The notes under the pieces are model-generated. The model searched no databases. It saw only the letters and a program-made list of their open reading frames with translations, and was not told where the DNA came from. DNA of 64,000 nucleotides from Brachionus manjavacas (Eukaryota; Rotifera; Eurotatoria; Ploima; Brachionidae): contig JAHQIY010000001.1 of NCBI GenBank assembly GCA_019054805.1, positions 8,012,501-8,076,500 on the forward strand. Reading direction: 5' to 3'. This document shows, one piece after another, positions 48,669 through 61,500 of this stretch; the first letter of the stretch is position 1; every line of letters starts with the position of its first letter. Both the position numbers and the translations under genes were made by a program.

Positions 48669-51600
48669 TTAAATTTTAATTCCAGTCAAACTTGGTAATC
48701 GCAAGTCTTCTTTGGACTGTGTTCTACTTAAGTATTCAGATATATTTGGCAATTTGTTAAAATAATTTCGTGCCATCACATGTTTCTGCTTAATTTTTTT
48801 GATGAATTGCTCACCATAGCTCTTTTAAAAAAATTTATAATGATTCCTTCAGAATTTATCTTTAACAATTACCAAGTCTAAATTTGTCAATTTTAAATGG
48901 GACTCAGCTTCGTCCAAAGTTAATAAAATTGTATTCCATGGAGACCATTCCTCTTCCTTTTTCCATCGCAAAAAATGTAATTGATAAATATCATTATTTG
49001 AGCTCAATATGGACTGGCTATTCCAAATTGTTTCAAACATATATTGAATGTCTCTCTCCTAGATCCAACTTTTTGTGAAAATTTATTAAATTTTTGAAAA
49101 AACTTACAGTTAACAAAAAGCATATTCGGGAGTTAGGGCTGTAACTTTGTTCATCTTGTTGAATTCTTGCGAGCATAAATCTATTATAAATAAAAAAATA
49201 AATGTATTCAATTCTTTTTCATCGAAAATATACTTGAATTTTGTAAAATCAACTCGTTTAAGAGCTAAATTCTCAAGATTTCTACAACTTCGGCATTTTC
49301 CTACTTTGCTACTTGATGAGCTAATCTGAAATTCCGTCGAGGGCAGATAGCGTTGACAAGTCGAACAATAAAAGCTCTCAATTTTTTCATTAAAATCCTG
49401 TGGTACTTTTAGATGACGAGCTGCTGCTGGATTAAATTGTGGAGTTTTGATATATTGTAAAAATAAGGACACGATGCGCTTTCTCAAGCCAACTAAATTT
49501 TCTTCTTTAATTCCTCTCATCAGCAGATCAGCTTCACGATCGATTAGAGCAATAATTTCTTGAGTTAATTTACAATCGTGTTCCTTTAATATTATTTTAT
49601 TAATTAATTATTATAATTTTATAAAAAAGTTCTTTGACACATGAAAGTGACAAGTGAAAAATAATATTTTATAAGTTTTAAAAAATAAATAAAGAATTGT
49701 TTGTTTAAAAAACATAAGTGAGGCTTAATAATTTGAATTGAAAAAATTTTTTAGAATTAAAAAAAATGGTATTTTTAAATTCTGAAATAAAACTTGACTT
49801 TTTTTTTGAATGAATAATACCAATATTAAATTTCTTGATTAGATCTTTAACAGGATCTCCTAAGGATCACCTTAAATAAAAATTAATAACAAGTATCCCT
49901 TTTCTATCCTAGTGGATAATGGGAAGGCACTCATCTCCTTTTCAAGTATCTTTTTGAGCAACGGCTCCGATCTAACACAGAAGCTTCTCCATCAAGTTGA
50001 TCATCTACACCGCAATTATTACTCAGTCGAAACTGGTCTCCCTATTTTTATGATGAAAGAGGTTTTAAACATTCGCCCCGTATTGCAGAGATATTTTTAA
50101 GATTTTTTCACCCTCAGAGGGTTTTAAACCCTCGATCTTCTGTTTGCAAGACTAACACGCAAACCATTCGACTATACGGGCATCACCTTAAATAATCTTA
50201 TCTAAATTATGCTTTAGAAAAATAATATTAAGAAATTTAAGGAAAAATAAAAGGTAAATGCTGGTTTGAAGTCTCAGTTTTATTTTAAGATTCAATAATT
50301 TTTATGATTCCTGGTACAAGATCTTCTATAAATTTCTTATAGGTTTATTATTTAGGATATGATATATTTTTAAAAGATTTTTTAAAATAAGATTCAATGA
50401 GATTTTTATTTAAGAATACAAAAAAATTCTTTGATTCCTAAGAAAAAATTTTAGAAGTTAAAGAATTCCTAAGATAATTTTCTAGGATCTTAACAAAGAA
50501 AATTGTTAAGAATCTTAATCTTAATTTGAATTTTAATAATCTTAGAAGCTGAACTTTCTTAAAGATTCTTAAAAAGAATTTTCTCATGGGTATCTTTCTT
50601 TTCATTCTAAAGCTGCGTATTTTTAATGAGTAAAATAAAATTTATAAAGTTATGAAATGATTGAAAAACTAACAAAGAATCCTTAAGCAGTTTGTGTAAT
50701 GTAATAATCACTTTATCTGTAGCGAAAGTAGATTATTCATTTAGAAAAAAAAAGTTTTAAGAAATAACAAAGATTAATTAGGCATGTAAAGAGCTTTATT
50801 AGAGTCATTTAAAATAAAAAAGTTATTTGAGAATAAAAAATTTGAAGATAATTTCAGATTTTTGGATTTTATTTTTCTTTGAGTTGTTTTTTGAATGAGA
50901 AATCTCTTTGAGAAGAATAATTCTCAGCTTTTTTATACTACTAATACTACAAGTTTTTTTTTATTGTTGAGGACAAAAAAAACTAATACCTTTTTACCGT
51001 CCGAAGCAAAAAAATTTGACCAAACATTTCAAATATCCGAGATGATCCAATCCTTATGTATTATTATTATTATTATTTATTAGTTTAAAGCCCCATAGGC
51101 AAAAATACAAATAAATTACATTAAATTCGAGTTAAATAAAAAATTATATGTTTGTATTATATATAGGTAATCAATAATGGTGATTTTTTTAATTAATATA
51201 TAGAATCCATAATTCATAATGTACTTAATTTTTTGGAGGGTTGTACTAACTTTTAAGTGAAAATTCTTTTTGTACTTGTTTTTAAACAAAACCTCAGACT
51301 CGTTTTCTCTAAAATTATTATCTATTTGTATTTCTGTTCTAGTCTAAGCTCCTTCAAATAAAATAGAAAAAAAGATAAAAAATTTTTAGAAAATATTTTT
51401 AATTTAATAAGAATATGGAGATAAAATCTATATAAAATTTATATAAAATTTATTTTAAATAATTCTCAACCGGATTTTTTTACTCATCTTTTTCATTAAA
51501 ATAAAAGTATTTTTTTATACACAAAAATTTGCCGTCCAAAATTACTTCTTGATTATAAAAAATTTCTTCTATTTAATTACTCTAAAAAAAAAAACGTTTC

Positions 51601-53098
51601 TAATAGCTCAACAAGTTAACAATTCAATAAAGGAATCAATAATTTTTACCTTGACCGTATGTTTTAAAGTAAGCAAAACATCCAAGCGTTCATCTTGAGT
51701 TAAAAAATTCATATTTAAACTATTGAATATATCTTTTAGTTCTCGAGCTCTAATATTGTAAGGAGTATCTAGCTCAGTGACAGAACCATTTTTGGCTTTC
51801 CAAATTTTGGGTTGTGACATCTAGACAGAAAAATAATTTAAAAAATCCAATTTTATTGTGAATTGAATTACTTTTTCTAATAAAATTTGAATATTTCTGT
51901 CTTTATTTTCTTTATTTGCTTCAATTTTGTACCTTTCAATTGTGGCAATCAATTCAGCCTCTTGATCTACAAGAATAGCCAGAGCAGCTTTTCTGGCTGC
52001 ACCAGTTTTTGTGGCATCTATTTTTTCAATTTCTTCCGATCTCCATTTTTCCAAAGCTGAATACAGAATTTCAAAGTCATCTCTTGTTCTAGGTTTCAGT
52101 CTTCGATTTATGTCATTTTGTCTCCTCGATTCAATATCCTTAATTCTTTGGTTTTCCTTATCCTTTTCCCATTTAACTCTTTGCTCAAATGCAAGTTTTA
52201 GCGAAGTAAATTTACGCTTTGCCAACCATCGCCGGAAATATTTTTGAATTACGATCACATTTTTTTCAATAATTGACAATCTTTGCTCAGCTGTTTGATA
52301 AGGTTTAGGTGTAAGTAGTCTGTCTTCAATTCTGGATATAAACACCCCTGGTTTTGTCATTTGAGTTGACATGTCTTGCCTGGTCTGCAATTTTACATGA
52401 TTGCTTACTATTGTTTGAGTGTCTCGACATAATTTCTGAGCTCCAGTGTCCAGTTTTTGCGGACGCTTTGTCTGAGTAGAAGCGTTCAAATATTCTACAC
52501 TAGTTTGTCTATTGCGGTAACCACCCAAAAATGGTTTTCGATTAGAGGCCCGCTCTATTTCAACAATTATTTCCTTAAATTCATCATTGCCTAGGTCTAC
52601 CTGAACAGTAATTACATCAGGCGATTGAAAATTTTCCTTGGGTTCATAAGGCTTTAGGGGAAAAGCCTCTTGATCTACCGATTCGACTTTAATTTGGAAA
52701 ATTCCATTCTCCTCGGCTCCATATTCAGATAGTTTTTTTAAATCTTCGTCCAAAAGAGTTTCTAAAATAGAAATTTTAAAGAATAAAAATTAGTTTTTTT
52801 GTATTCTTTTATTACGTTTTTCATTTGGAAGGGAGAATTTCAGGTTGTTTGGTTCCATTTTAAGTTCAGCAGCAATTTTTGCTTTCAAATCGTTGACCTG
52901 AATGCTGATCGGGTAAGCAAATGTGACAATTTGATTGATGGGGAAAAGAAGAAATTTGACAGTAGCATTTGGCTCTTTGTTTGATGAATTATTCTGAACT
53001 TCATTTTTAGATTGATTTTGAATAATTGTAGACGTCTCGGCGTCAATTTGAGGCCGAGCACTTGGGTTTATTTCTTTAAGATCTTTTTCTTCGCTCAT
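48669..53098 (-). CDS. IQUB: IQUB: IQ motif and ubiquitin-like domain protein, complete
   Basis: Seven exons: 53098-52816, 52761-51872, 51820-51650, 49583-49234, 49180-49108, 49058-48873, 48821-48669. All introns are GT-AG and the sum is 702 codons including stop (human IQUB is about 790 aa). A disordered N-terminus is followed by a ubiquitin-like fold split by intron 1 ([17 protein letters not shown] to [11 protein letters not shown]), an IQ motif ([17 protein letters not shown], calmodulin-type binding) and a long helical region. The conserved C-terminal domain then follows: [28 protein letters not shown], two Cys pairs ([23 protein letters not shown]), [29 protein letters not shown] and [18 protein letters not shown] is an axonemal protein linked to radial spoke 1 in mammals. 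Introns are mostly 48-76 bp; only intron 3 (about 2.07 kb) is long, enlarged by a SINE. Everything from 51943 downward lies within repeat unit 3. Confidence 0.93.
49880..50181 (-). mobile_element. tRNA-derived SINE in intron 3 of the complete IQUB
   Basis: Orthologous to 13024-13325, with 14-bp duplications at 49866-49879 and 50182-50195. It shares C at 50156 with copy 1, against T in copies 2 and 3. Confidence 0.74.
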
Positions 53099-55333
53099 TT
53101 TAGTTAAACATGGGTTTTGGCAAAGTTTGGTTCAAACTGACTAAATATTATAAGTTAAGCTTTTTTTTTCTAGTCAATATAAGTATAATTCTAAATAGAA
53201 TAAACCATCGTCAATATTGCTTAGCAACCAATATCAAAAAGTTTAAAAATTTCTTTTCTTTTATGAGTTTTAAGTTAACATAATGGAAAAAATTATCTGA
53301 ATTTTTTTGTAAATTCACTTTTAAGTTCAGATATGAAATGGTATTGCATTGGGAATTTTTGAAAAAAAAATTGAAAATACAAAACAAACACTTGTTGAAG
53401 TTTTCAGCTTTTAACAGCGTTAATTTTTTGAATAAACTCAAAATGTGCTTTAATATTTCTTAGACCATAAATTTAAAGTGGAAAAAGTACGAAAACGCCT
53501 GATTTTGTGTATCTAAAGACCTTTTTTAGCTAAAGATGCTTAGGATCTTAGTATTTAAAAGGATTCAGGATCTTTTATCAGAAAGAACATCGTGTCGAAA
53601 TGACAAATAAATAAATAAATATTGGATCAAGTTAAATTGTAAAATCGGGTCAATACAAAAATTTATTTTAAAAATTGATTTTATTATTAAATTGGCTTGA
53701 TTTTGTTTGATAATGAAAAAATTAAAAAAAAGGACAGTATTTGCCCATTTTCTTCTTCAAAAATTTTTATTCAAAATTATGTTTATCAATATTCTATTTT
53801 TATCAATATTCGGATTTTAAGATTGAATCAAATGGATTTTGTACTTAATATTGTTTCTGTACGAGCTATAGAGCAGAAAGTCCTGGATCTTGTGAGCTAT
53901 TAATTCATGGTTTTGCATTTTTTGTAGTTCGGCTTCTATCTTTTGAGTACCTGCTTGAAGTATTATAAAACAGAAGTCGAATAGTGATCTTATGACTGAC
54001 ATTTATAGAATTCTGTTGATTTTAAAAGAGGATCCCCACTTAAAACTTTTAATTTTTCAGAATAGGTTAGTTTTTGAGATTTGTTTTGAATTAATAATTT
54101 TTAAATGTTCTCTGTAATTGATTTTGGGTTTTAACTAAATTATCTCTTTTAGTAAAAAATTTATTCATACCGCATATTAGAAGCTTCAGAAGGAAAAGAA
54201 TTTCTAAAGAGAGAAATTCCTGGCAGATTTTAGTAAATTATTAGAAAAATAATAGATGAAAATTTTTTTGTTGACATTTTATTTTTCAAGATATAATCAA
54301 TTAAAATTTATTCTAGTTAATATTTTTATTGATAACTAATCATTATAAGTTGTATTTAATAATAAAAAAATTCCTTAAATACTTTTAAGTACTATGTTTG
54401 TAATTATAATGGCAATGTGGAATTTTAGTATAAAAATTACAGTACAAAAAATAAAGACGTTTTAATATTTTTTCTAATAATACAAAAATAGTTTTGCAAA
54501 CAGTACAAATTAAAAATAATTGAAGAGATTTTGCAGAGCTTAAAATTCGTTTGTAGAAATTTTGTATCGTCAATCATAAATATTTTACAAAGTTAAGGAC
54601 CAGAAGGTTCCAAGAAACCCCTAAAATAAAATATCTTTTTAGACTAAATAAACTAGATTTTTTATTCAAAATTTCGATTTGAAAAAATTCTTAGAATTTC
54701 AATACACAAGAGTTAGTCACAGATTTGGAAATTTTAGATATTGAAAAAGAAGAAGATGAGGATATTGACATTTATTTTCAGAATAATTTTGTGAACGGTT
54801 AAATTAATAATTTTAATTCCTACTATCGTACATTAATTAATTAGTAATTAACAAAAACTTTGATTTCTAATAAAATGCATTATTTAAATTAAAAAAGAAC
54901 ATCTATCTCTATTTCTTGCCTGATTACGCCACTGAACACGATACCATGGTACAGAAATGTTTGATCACTTATTAATGAAACATATTTTTCCTGAAGTGAT
55001 TGAAGTTGATATGCTGCACTCAGAAAAATATTTGGTATGTAAGCAACTATTAAGAAAAAATCAATGTTACTGATTAACAGTCTAAAGTTCTTAATATTAC
55101 TAATTTATCATTTATTAAAGAGGAAAGCGGTCGTTTCGTTTGTTTTTTTAAATGTAAAGTTTCTTTTCTAAAAAAAACTCAATGGTAGAATTCAAATTTG
55201 ACCATTTAAAATTTTATAATACACTTGATGCTTTATGATGACCATTTAGAGATAATTTTTTTGCTAATAAAATAAAAATAAAAACAATAATAAAAATTTT
55301 TTATTGAGTAAATTAATTGATTTCAAGTGCTAG
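53099..55333. other. Intergenic DNA between IQUB and the WDR49-like gene
   Basis: This holds the upstream flank of IQUB and the downstream flank of the WD-repeat gene. All frames are short, none has a recognisable motif, and no RNA gene or mobile-element end was seen. The IQUB promoter should lie just above 53098, but no clear TATA or Inr element stands out in the A+T-rich sequence. Confidence 0.5.
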
Positions 55334-58300
55334 TTATAAAAATATTTTGTCACTTTTCTTTAAAGCAGACGAAGGCTTTGAAATGAAATTTGTAGGCAAC
55401 GGATCATATTCAAAACATTTTAACATTTGATAATAATTTTTATTCTTATCAACTACAATTGGCGTCGGCTTAGTAATTTCATGCCTTAATCTGAAACCAA
55501 TTAAATAATTTGAATTTTAGCTAATTAATTCTAAATTTACCTTTTTCCAACTTTTTTTGGAACGTTCAAATTTTTTATCTGTTCCATTATGGTGTCATCA
55601 TCAATCATGTAATTTTTTATATTTGAAATAATCTTGGCCGCCTTCTGAAATATTAAAAAAAAATGTTATCTGTTGATTATTTAATAAATTAAGTATTTTA
55701 AAATTCATAAAATAGAAAAATGTTCTATCTAGTAAACTTTTTAAATCAAACTGAAGTCACATGAGAATTTTAATTTTAATTAGAATTAAGAATGAGTATT
55801 ATTAGTTTTCAAAGTAAAAAAACAATTCATAAAATTAGTTGTATTTTTATTTTTAATTAATTTTACCACTGCTTGTGCAACTACATTAAGCTTGCGTGCG
55901 TTTTTCTAATAAGTGCAAATTTGTGCATCAAAATTTTGATTTTGTGATTTAAAATTAAATGATGAAAAAATGTATTTACTTCTTGTTCTTTCCGTATTTT
56001 GTCTGATATTAAATTGGATTCAAGAACTTCTTGAAATGTTTCTCGAGTGGACAAGATTGGGTGCTCAGGCATACTCTGGTCGTCAACTAAGATATCGTAA
56101 GGAACAAGCGGATGCTTAAATGTTTTTGAATCATACAGATTCCAAACTTCATCTTGGCCAAATGTTCCTATATATTTTCCATCCGGTTTCCATACTCGAA
56201 TTGTGCAATCACTTGAAGTTGAAATGATTATCCGAGATGTTTCAATATACTCTAGCGAAGTAACACTCTGAACATGAGCTCTCCAACATTTAACAACTAA
56301 ATTTAATAACAATTCAGAAAAATCTTTTTTCTAGAATAAATCAATTACGAGTTGGAGAATAGGATTCAGGACCATTAGTTGCGTATTTCTCAATGTTGTA
56401 GTGATAAATATATCCGAAATTATCAGAGGCAAAAAGATGACCAAATCTTGAATCAACAATCATTCTTGTTATATTTGTTCCCCGTTTATCACTCTAAAAA
56501 AACATTTACTATGAATGAATTAATAAAAGACCCTAAAAGATAAATCTAATGCATGCAGTCTTATATTTAATCTAAGAAAAGCTATAGTTTAAAATCTAAA
56601 AGATGGTGAAGCAGAACAGCATTTGAAGAGAATTTAAATTTTTTTATAAATTTTATAAATTTTTATAAATTTTCTTAAACAATATTGACTACGTATTAAA
56701 AATAAAATTTTTTATACCCTTATCATACATTTTTAAAAATATTTACTTTCGATGAGTCAATCACTTCGCTTGGTAGCTTGTTCCACTCATTAGAAGAAAG
56801 AATAAGGATTAAAAAAAATTGATTAAACAAATGACGTTCGGTCAAAATAAGATTTTTTTTAATATTTGATTAATTTTAGTTGTGAAGCTTGAATATTTAA
56901 GATAAAATTTCGGCCATGTTACAAAATGTTTGTCTTTTACAAGTAACAAGCTTACATGGTTGCTTATGTGTGAAAAATCTACTAAACTAAACTGAAATGA
57001 ATCAAAGATTTTTACTATTTTCAATTGTAAAATTTCTAACAGTCACATTTCAGTTATTTTTATGAATCCTGTTTCAAAAAAAATAGTGTATTCTAAAAAA
57101 TTATTTTTATCAAAAAATTAAGTATAAAATTTAACCAAAAATATTTTCTTCATTTCAATCTTGAAAAAAAATTAAAATTTGATTTTTTTAATTTTCTCTT
57201 TAAATGTTTGTTCGCCCCTAACAGACAATCAGCTAATTTTATTTAAATTTTTAGAAAACTTGGTTACTTTAAATCTATGCCATCCCCATTGCATCTTAAA
57301 ATGCAGCTCTCAATTTTAAATAATGTTTCATTTTAAAATTAATAATTTTATACTTACAACTGGGAATCTAGCCAAAATAGAGGGGCCATTAAATATGGTC
57401 CAGAAATGAATCATTCCCCAAGGTCCCGATGAAATCATATGTGTCGAATTTCTGTCATTATATCTTTCTTTGTTCATAAATATCATTTTATTTACATTAA
57501 GATCACCGTCCACTTAAAAAAATAAAATATTATTTAATCAATTTTATAAAAATTTTACAATTGTCATCCTCGTATGCGTTAGGCTTAGGAGAATATAATT
57601 TGGTAAAAACATGTCCAGATACCATGTTCCAAATAATGATTTCACCGTCGTAACTAGAAGTTGCTAAAAAATTCGACTCTGATTTTGCTAGACACATAAT
57701 GTCCTCTCTATGTCCGTTTTCGATTTCATCTTTCCATCTCGGATTCGGATTTAGCAAAAGTCTTACATCGTTAATATCATCATCATAAATGTTGATCCGT
57801 CTGTCCCATCCAACATTTATGATAAATTTATTGTTGTATATTTTGGTGTATTTTACATCAGTTACTTCCAAGTCATTTTCTTTGGTCAGTATTTTCAAAC
57901 AGTGGCCATTGTTGAAGTTCCACACTTTGCACTGTCCATCCCGTCCACCTGTGATCAAACGTCTCCCACTGTCGTCAAAAGTCATACATGTAATTGGATG
58001 ATCACCATGAGCGTTTGAAAACTCGAATAAATCTCGACCGGTTTCAACATCCCAGAGCTTTACATTTCCACCTTCTGAACAAGAGACAAGTTGTTTAAAT
58101 TGCTTGTTGAACATACAGCAAACAACTGGCTCCTTGTGAGATAATACAATTTCAGTGTGTAAATTTGCCCTGAATAGAAAAAATTTAATTTGGTAAATTT
58201 TCTAAATTTTTTTGATTTTATTAACTTTAATTTTAAAGATAAAAATGAAATTTTATCTGTGCTGATTAAAATTGATTTTGACTTAGAGTTATAACAGCAA

Positions 58301-58524
58301 GCTTGAAGTTCTCCCGTAATTTTGTGAGATTTTGGACGAATTGATGCCAAACAGCTGTGATCAATCAAGTCCCATACATTCAAGCATTTATCATTAGACA
58401 TCGAAAATATTCGGTTGTCTTCATTAGATAGATGTATGTAAAAAATTGGCGTGGTATGACTTTTTAAATGGGCTATAGGTCTTGATGGAACATATGGATT
58501 ATATAAACGCACTATTCGATCCAT
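55334..58524 (-). CDS. WDR49-like WD-repeat protein (5' exons missing)
   Basis: Seven exons: 58524-58226, 58169-57559, 57512-57358, 56493-56349, 56296-55980, 55644-55541, 55490-55334. All borders are GT-AG and the frame is continuous for 596 codons including stop. WD repeats are clear: MDRIVRLYNPYVPSRP, NDKCLNVWDL, SHKEPVVCCMF, GGNVKLWDVETGRD, GGRDGQCKVWNFNNGHC, SYDGEIIIWNMVSG, SSDCTIRVWKPDGKYIGTFG. The run GMDRIVRLYNPYVPSRP with the following SHKITGE and LSHKEPVVCC is typical of the WDR49/WDR64 group, which is mainly expressed in ciliated cells. Those proteins have more repeats and EF-hands before this point. An AG at 58528-58527 directly before GA-ATG suggests that 58524 is inside an exon. 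One intron (57357-56494) is much longer than the rest, which are about 45-335 bp. Confidence 0.82.
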
Positions 58525-61500
58525 TCCTTAATTGATATTAATTTAATTTTACACAAATAAAGTTGAAAAAAAATTGTCATTTTTTAAATAATTTTAAAAA
58601 TTTATTTAGTCATTTTTTGATCCGCTTTAAATTTTCCTCTCAATTTGTTTGCCAAATTTTTAAGTAAAATTCTGAGCAATGGTTATTTTTTTATCTGGAC
58701 AGAACAAAGAGTTAAATGAAGAAATAATTATTTGAACAAAATAAAGCTAAAGCTTACAAATTGTTAAATTATTTTAAGCTTTTCAAAATTTGCAACTCAT
58801 AATTAACTTGACTTTTAAAATTTTTGAAATTATACACAAGACAAATTAAATAAGTTTTTAATCTTGTTTAAATTTTATTGAGTTTTTTTAATTTATTTTT
58901 ATTTGCAAAATTGAATTTTCAGTTAGAAAAAATTACCCAATTTTAGAAAGCATTGTTTTAATTAATCAAAAAATTTGATTAATTCAATTAAGTTTTCAGA
59001 TGAAAATCAAGAAATTTTAAAATAAAACCTTCAACTGTCTCCTAAATATTTTTTTTATCTAATTCAATTTAAAATTCTGTTTAAAACGGAATGCTTAATC
59101 GTTTTATAAGTTTTATTTATTAAATTGTTTTTAATTTCATTTTTCATCTAGAAATATTTTACTTATTTAAAAAATAGATTTCAATTTTTAATTTTGAATA
59201 CCCATCATATCGTATTTTTAGCAAGCAAAATTAGGGATCATTTTTGTGTGGGATAAAGAGTTGCTTTGATATTTAAAGTATTTTTTATTTAAAAAATAAT
59301 GCTACAGTTATTTAAATTTTAAAAGATAAGATATAATAGTTAAACCGATAGATTGGCGTTTTTAATTTTAATTATGTTAAAATTTTTTCTTAAGTATTTT
59401 TTTAATTCAGCTTTGATAAACAAAATTGAATTTTGATGCTAGAATTCAATGCGGCAAATCATTGTATTAGTAAGTTTTAAAAAAAATTTAATTTTTTTAA
59501 TTATTTTTTAAAACGTGTGAGATTTGGATAATTTTTAGAAATATTTAAATTTTACCTCGGAAATAGAGCAAGGTTCATAAAATTAAAAAAAAATTCATTT
59601 ATCTCTATCTTTTTGACATGAACAAAATCGACAATACATAAATAATTTCTAAGATAAAATATTAAAATGATCAATCACATGTTTTATTGAAAAATTGTTG
59701 AGACTTTAAATGAATTAAGTGAGTTACGGATTGAAAAAAATTATAAACAAGTTTGAATCATAATTTAACTGTAAACAGCCTTAGAAATACAAAAATTCAT
59801 CATCACTTTTTGCGAAAGAATAATAATAATAATAATAATATATATAAGCTACAGCAAGACTAGCTTGCGGAGATCACCTACTAGGAGGTCACCTATGGTA
59901 GCTCCTTGCACATAACACATAGAAAGTACTGAAAAAAGAAATCCTGTTTAAAATTTTTAGGTCAAAGTAAAAGTTAAGATTCTCGATAGAAAAAGCTGTA
60001 AGAGAAAAATTTTATAAATAAATACTTAAGCATTATTAACCTTAAATGTTTAAATAAATTTAATGTTTAATTAAATAAATTTTTCATCAAGATCTTTAAA
60101 ATTAAGATTCTAAAAAAGGTCTAGTAAAAATAGTCTGTAAAGAACTCAGGACTGAGTTTAGATGACATGAAAAACGAATCTTAACAATATAATGGTTTAT
60201 ATTTAAAAACAAACTAGGGGCCAGAATTATGTTTTGAAAATTTGTCTCAAAGTTTAAATATCTTTAATAATAAAACTTTTTTAAAGCTAATTTATTTTAG
60301 GGAAATAGCATCTAAAAGAAGACACAAAGGTTAATTCAAAAAGAAATTATTTTTCCTATTTTCTTTTTTAGCCTAGAAATTTCAAGATACAAATTCACAA
60401 AACGAATGTCATTTTTGATTAAAGGATTAGAAAAATTTTAAATTTAGAATTTATTTTTAGTCAAGATTTAAAATCGTGTTGGAATATTAAATTTTGATCA
60501 TATCACCACAAGCATTTAACCACATTTACTTTGTACAAGTGTTCAATTTTTTCTTAAAAAAAATTAAGTTACAAGATAATTTTTGAGCTCAAATTTTTTA
60601 TAATCAAAACCATTAATTTCAAATAATCAAAGTTATATGTTTTTTTAATATGTTTTTTGCTGTTATCTTTCATAAGTCATCATTTTTATTTTTCAATCAA
60701 AATATATTATACGATCTGAATCTGATTTAAATTATAATATTTTCTTTAATTATATAAGCCCCCGTAGATATTGGCATTAGACTTAATAAAAAAAATAGAT
60801 TTGCTTTTTCTAAATTTGTTTGACACCTGAATAGAATCTAACTATCTTTAACTACATAAAATTTTGGTGTTTCTATCTCTCAAAAATCATCATGCCATTT
60901 TTGTAAATTAACCAAAAATCTAAGCATTAAGCTAATTTCTTAACCGATACTAGATTTTTTGACTCATTTAATGGTAATAAAAAATCGTCTTAAATAGGTA
61001 TTTTGAGAAATTAAAAAAAAATTATAAATGCTCTATTTAAGTCTTCGGTAGCAGATTTAAATAATTTAAATTGCTGCGTATTTTAGAGCTCATCAAGGTC
61101 AAAAATAAAGTGGACCATGTTCAATCAATTAATTATTAAAATTAAAAAAGATAAGTAAAGTTTAAATATAAATTAGTAAAGCCTTACAAAACACTGTGGA
61201 AAACTTAAAGTTAGGTCAAGTTTCTTCATGATCAACGTGAATCTAGGTTTTTTCAAACCGCTTGCAAGATAATTAAATTTTCTAAAATTTAGGTTAGTTT
61301 AATCCGTAGTCTTTGTTTAAATTTTATTTTAAACTATTTTTTGGTATGTTTATTTTAAAAATAAATAACTTTTTTTCAAGTTAAATGCTCTTTTAAATTT
61401 TTTAAAAAGCCAATGATCGAGTATTTTTTGTCAGTTAGTGGTCACGTTCTAATATATTTGGATACCAAAGTATCCTTTCAACTGTTTTAATTTATTAATT

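Larger units (their letters stand above)
39651..51943. repeat. Tandem repeat unit 3 (12,293 bp)
   Basis: Same content and order as units 1 and 2. Its IQUB part is the only one that continues into the real 5' part of the gene at 51944. Confidence 0.95.
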
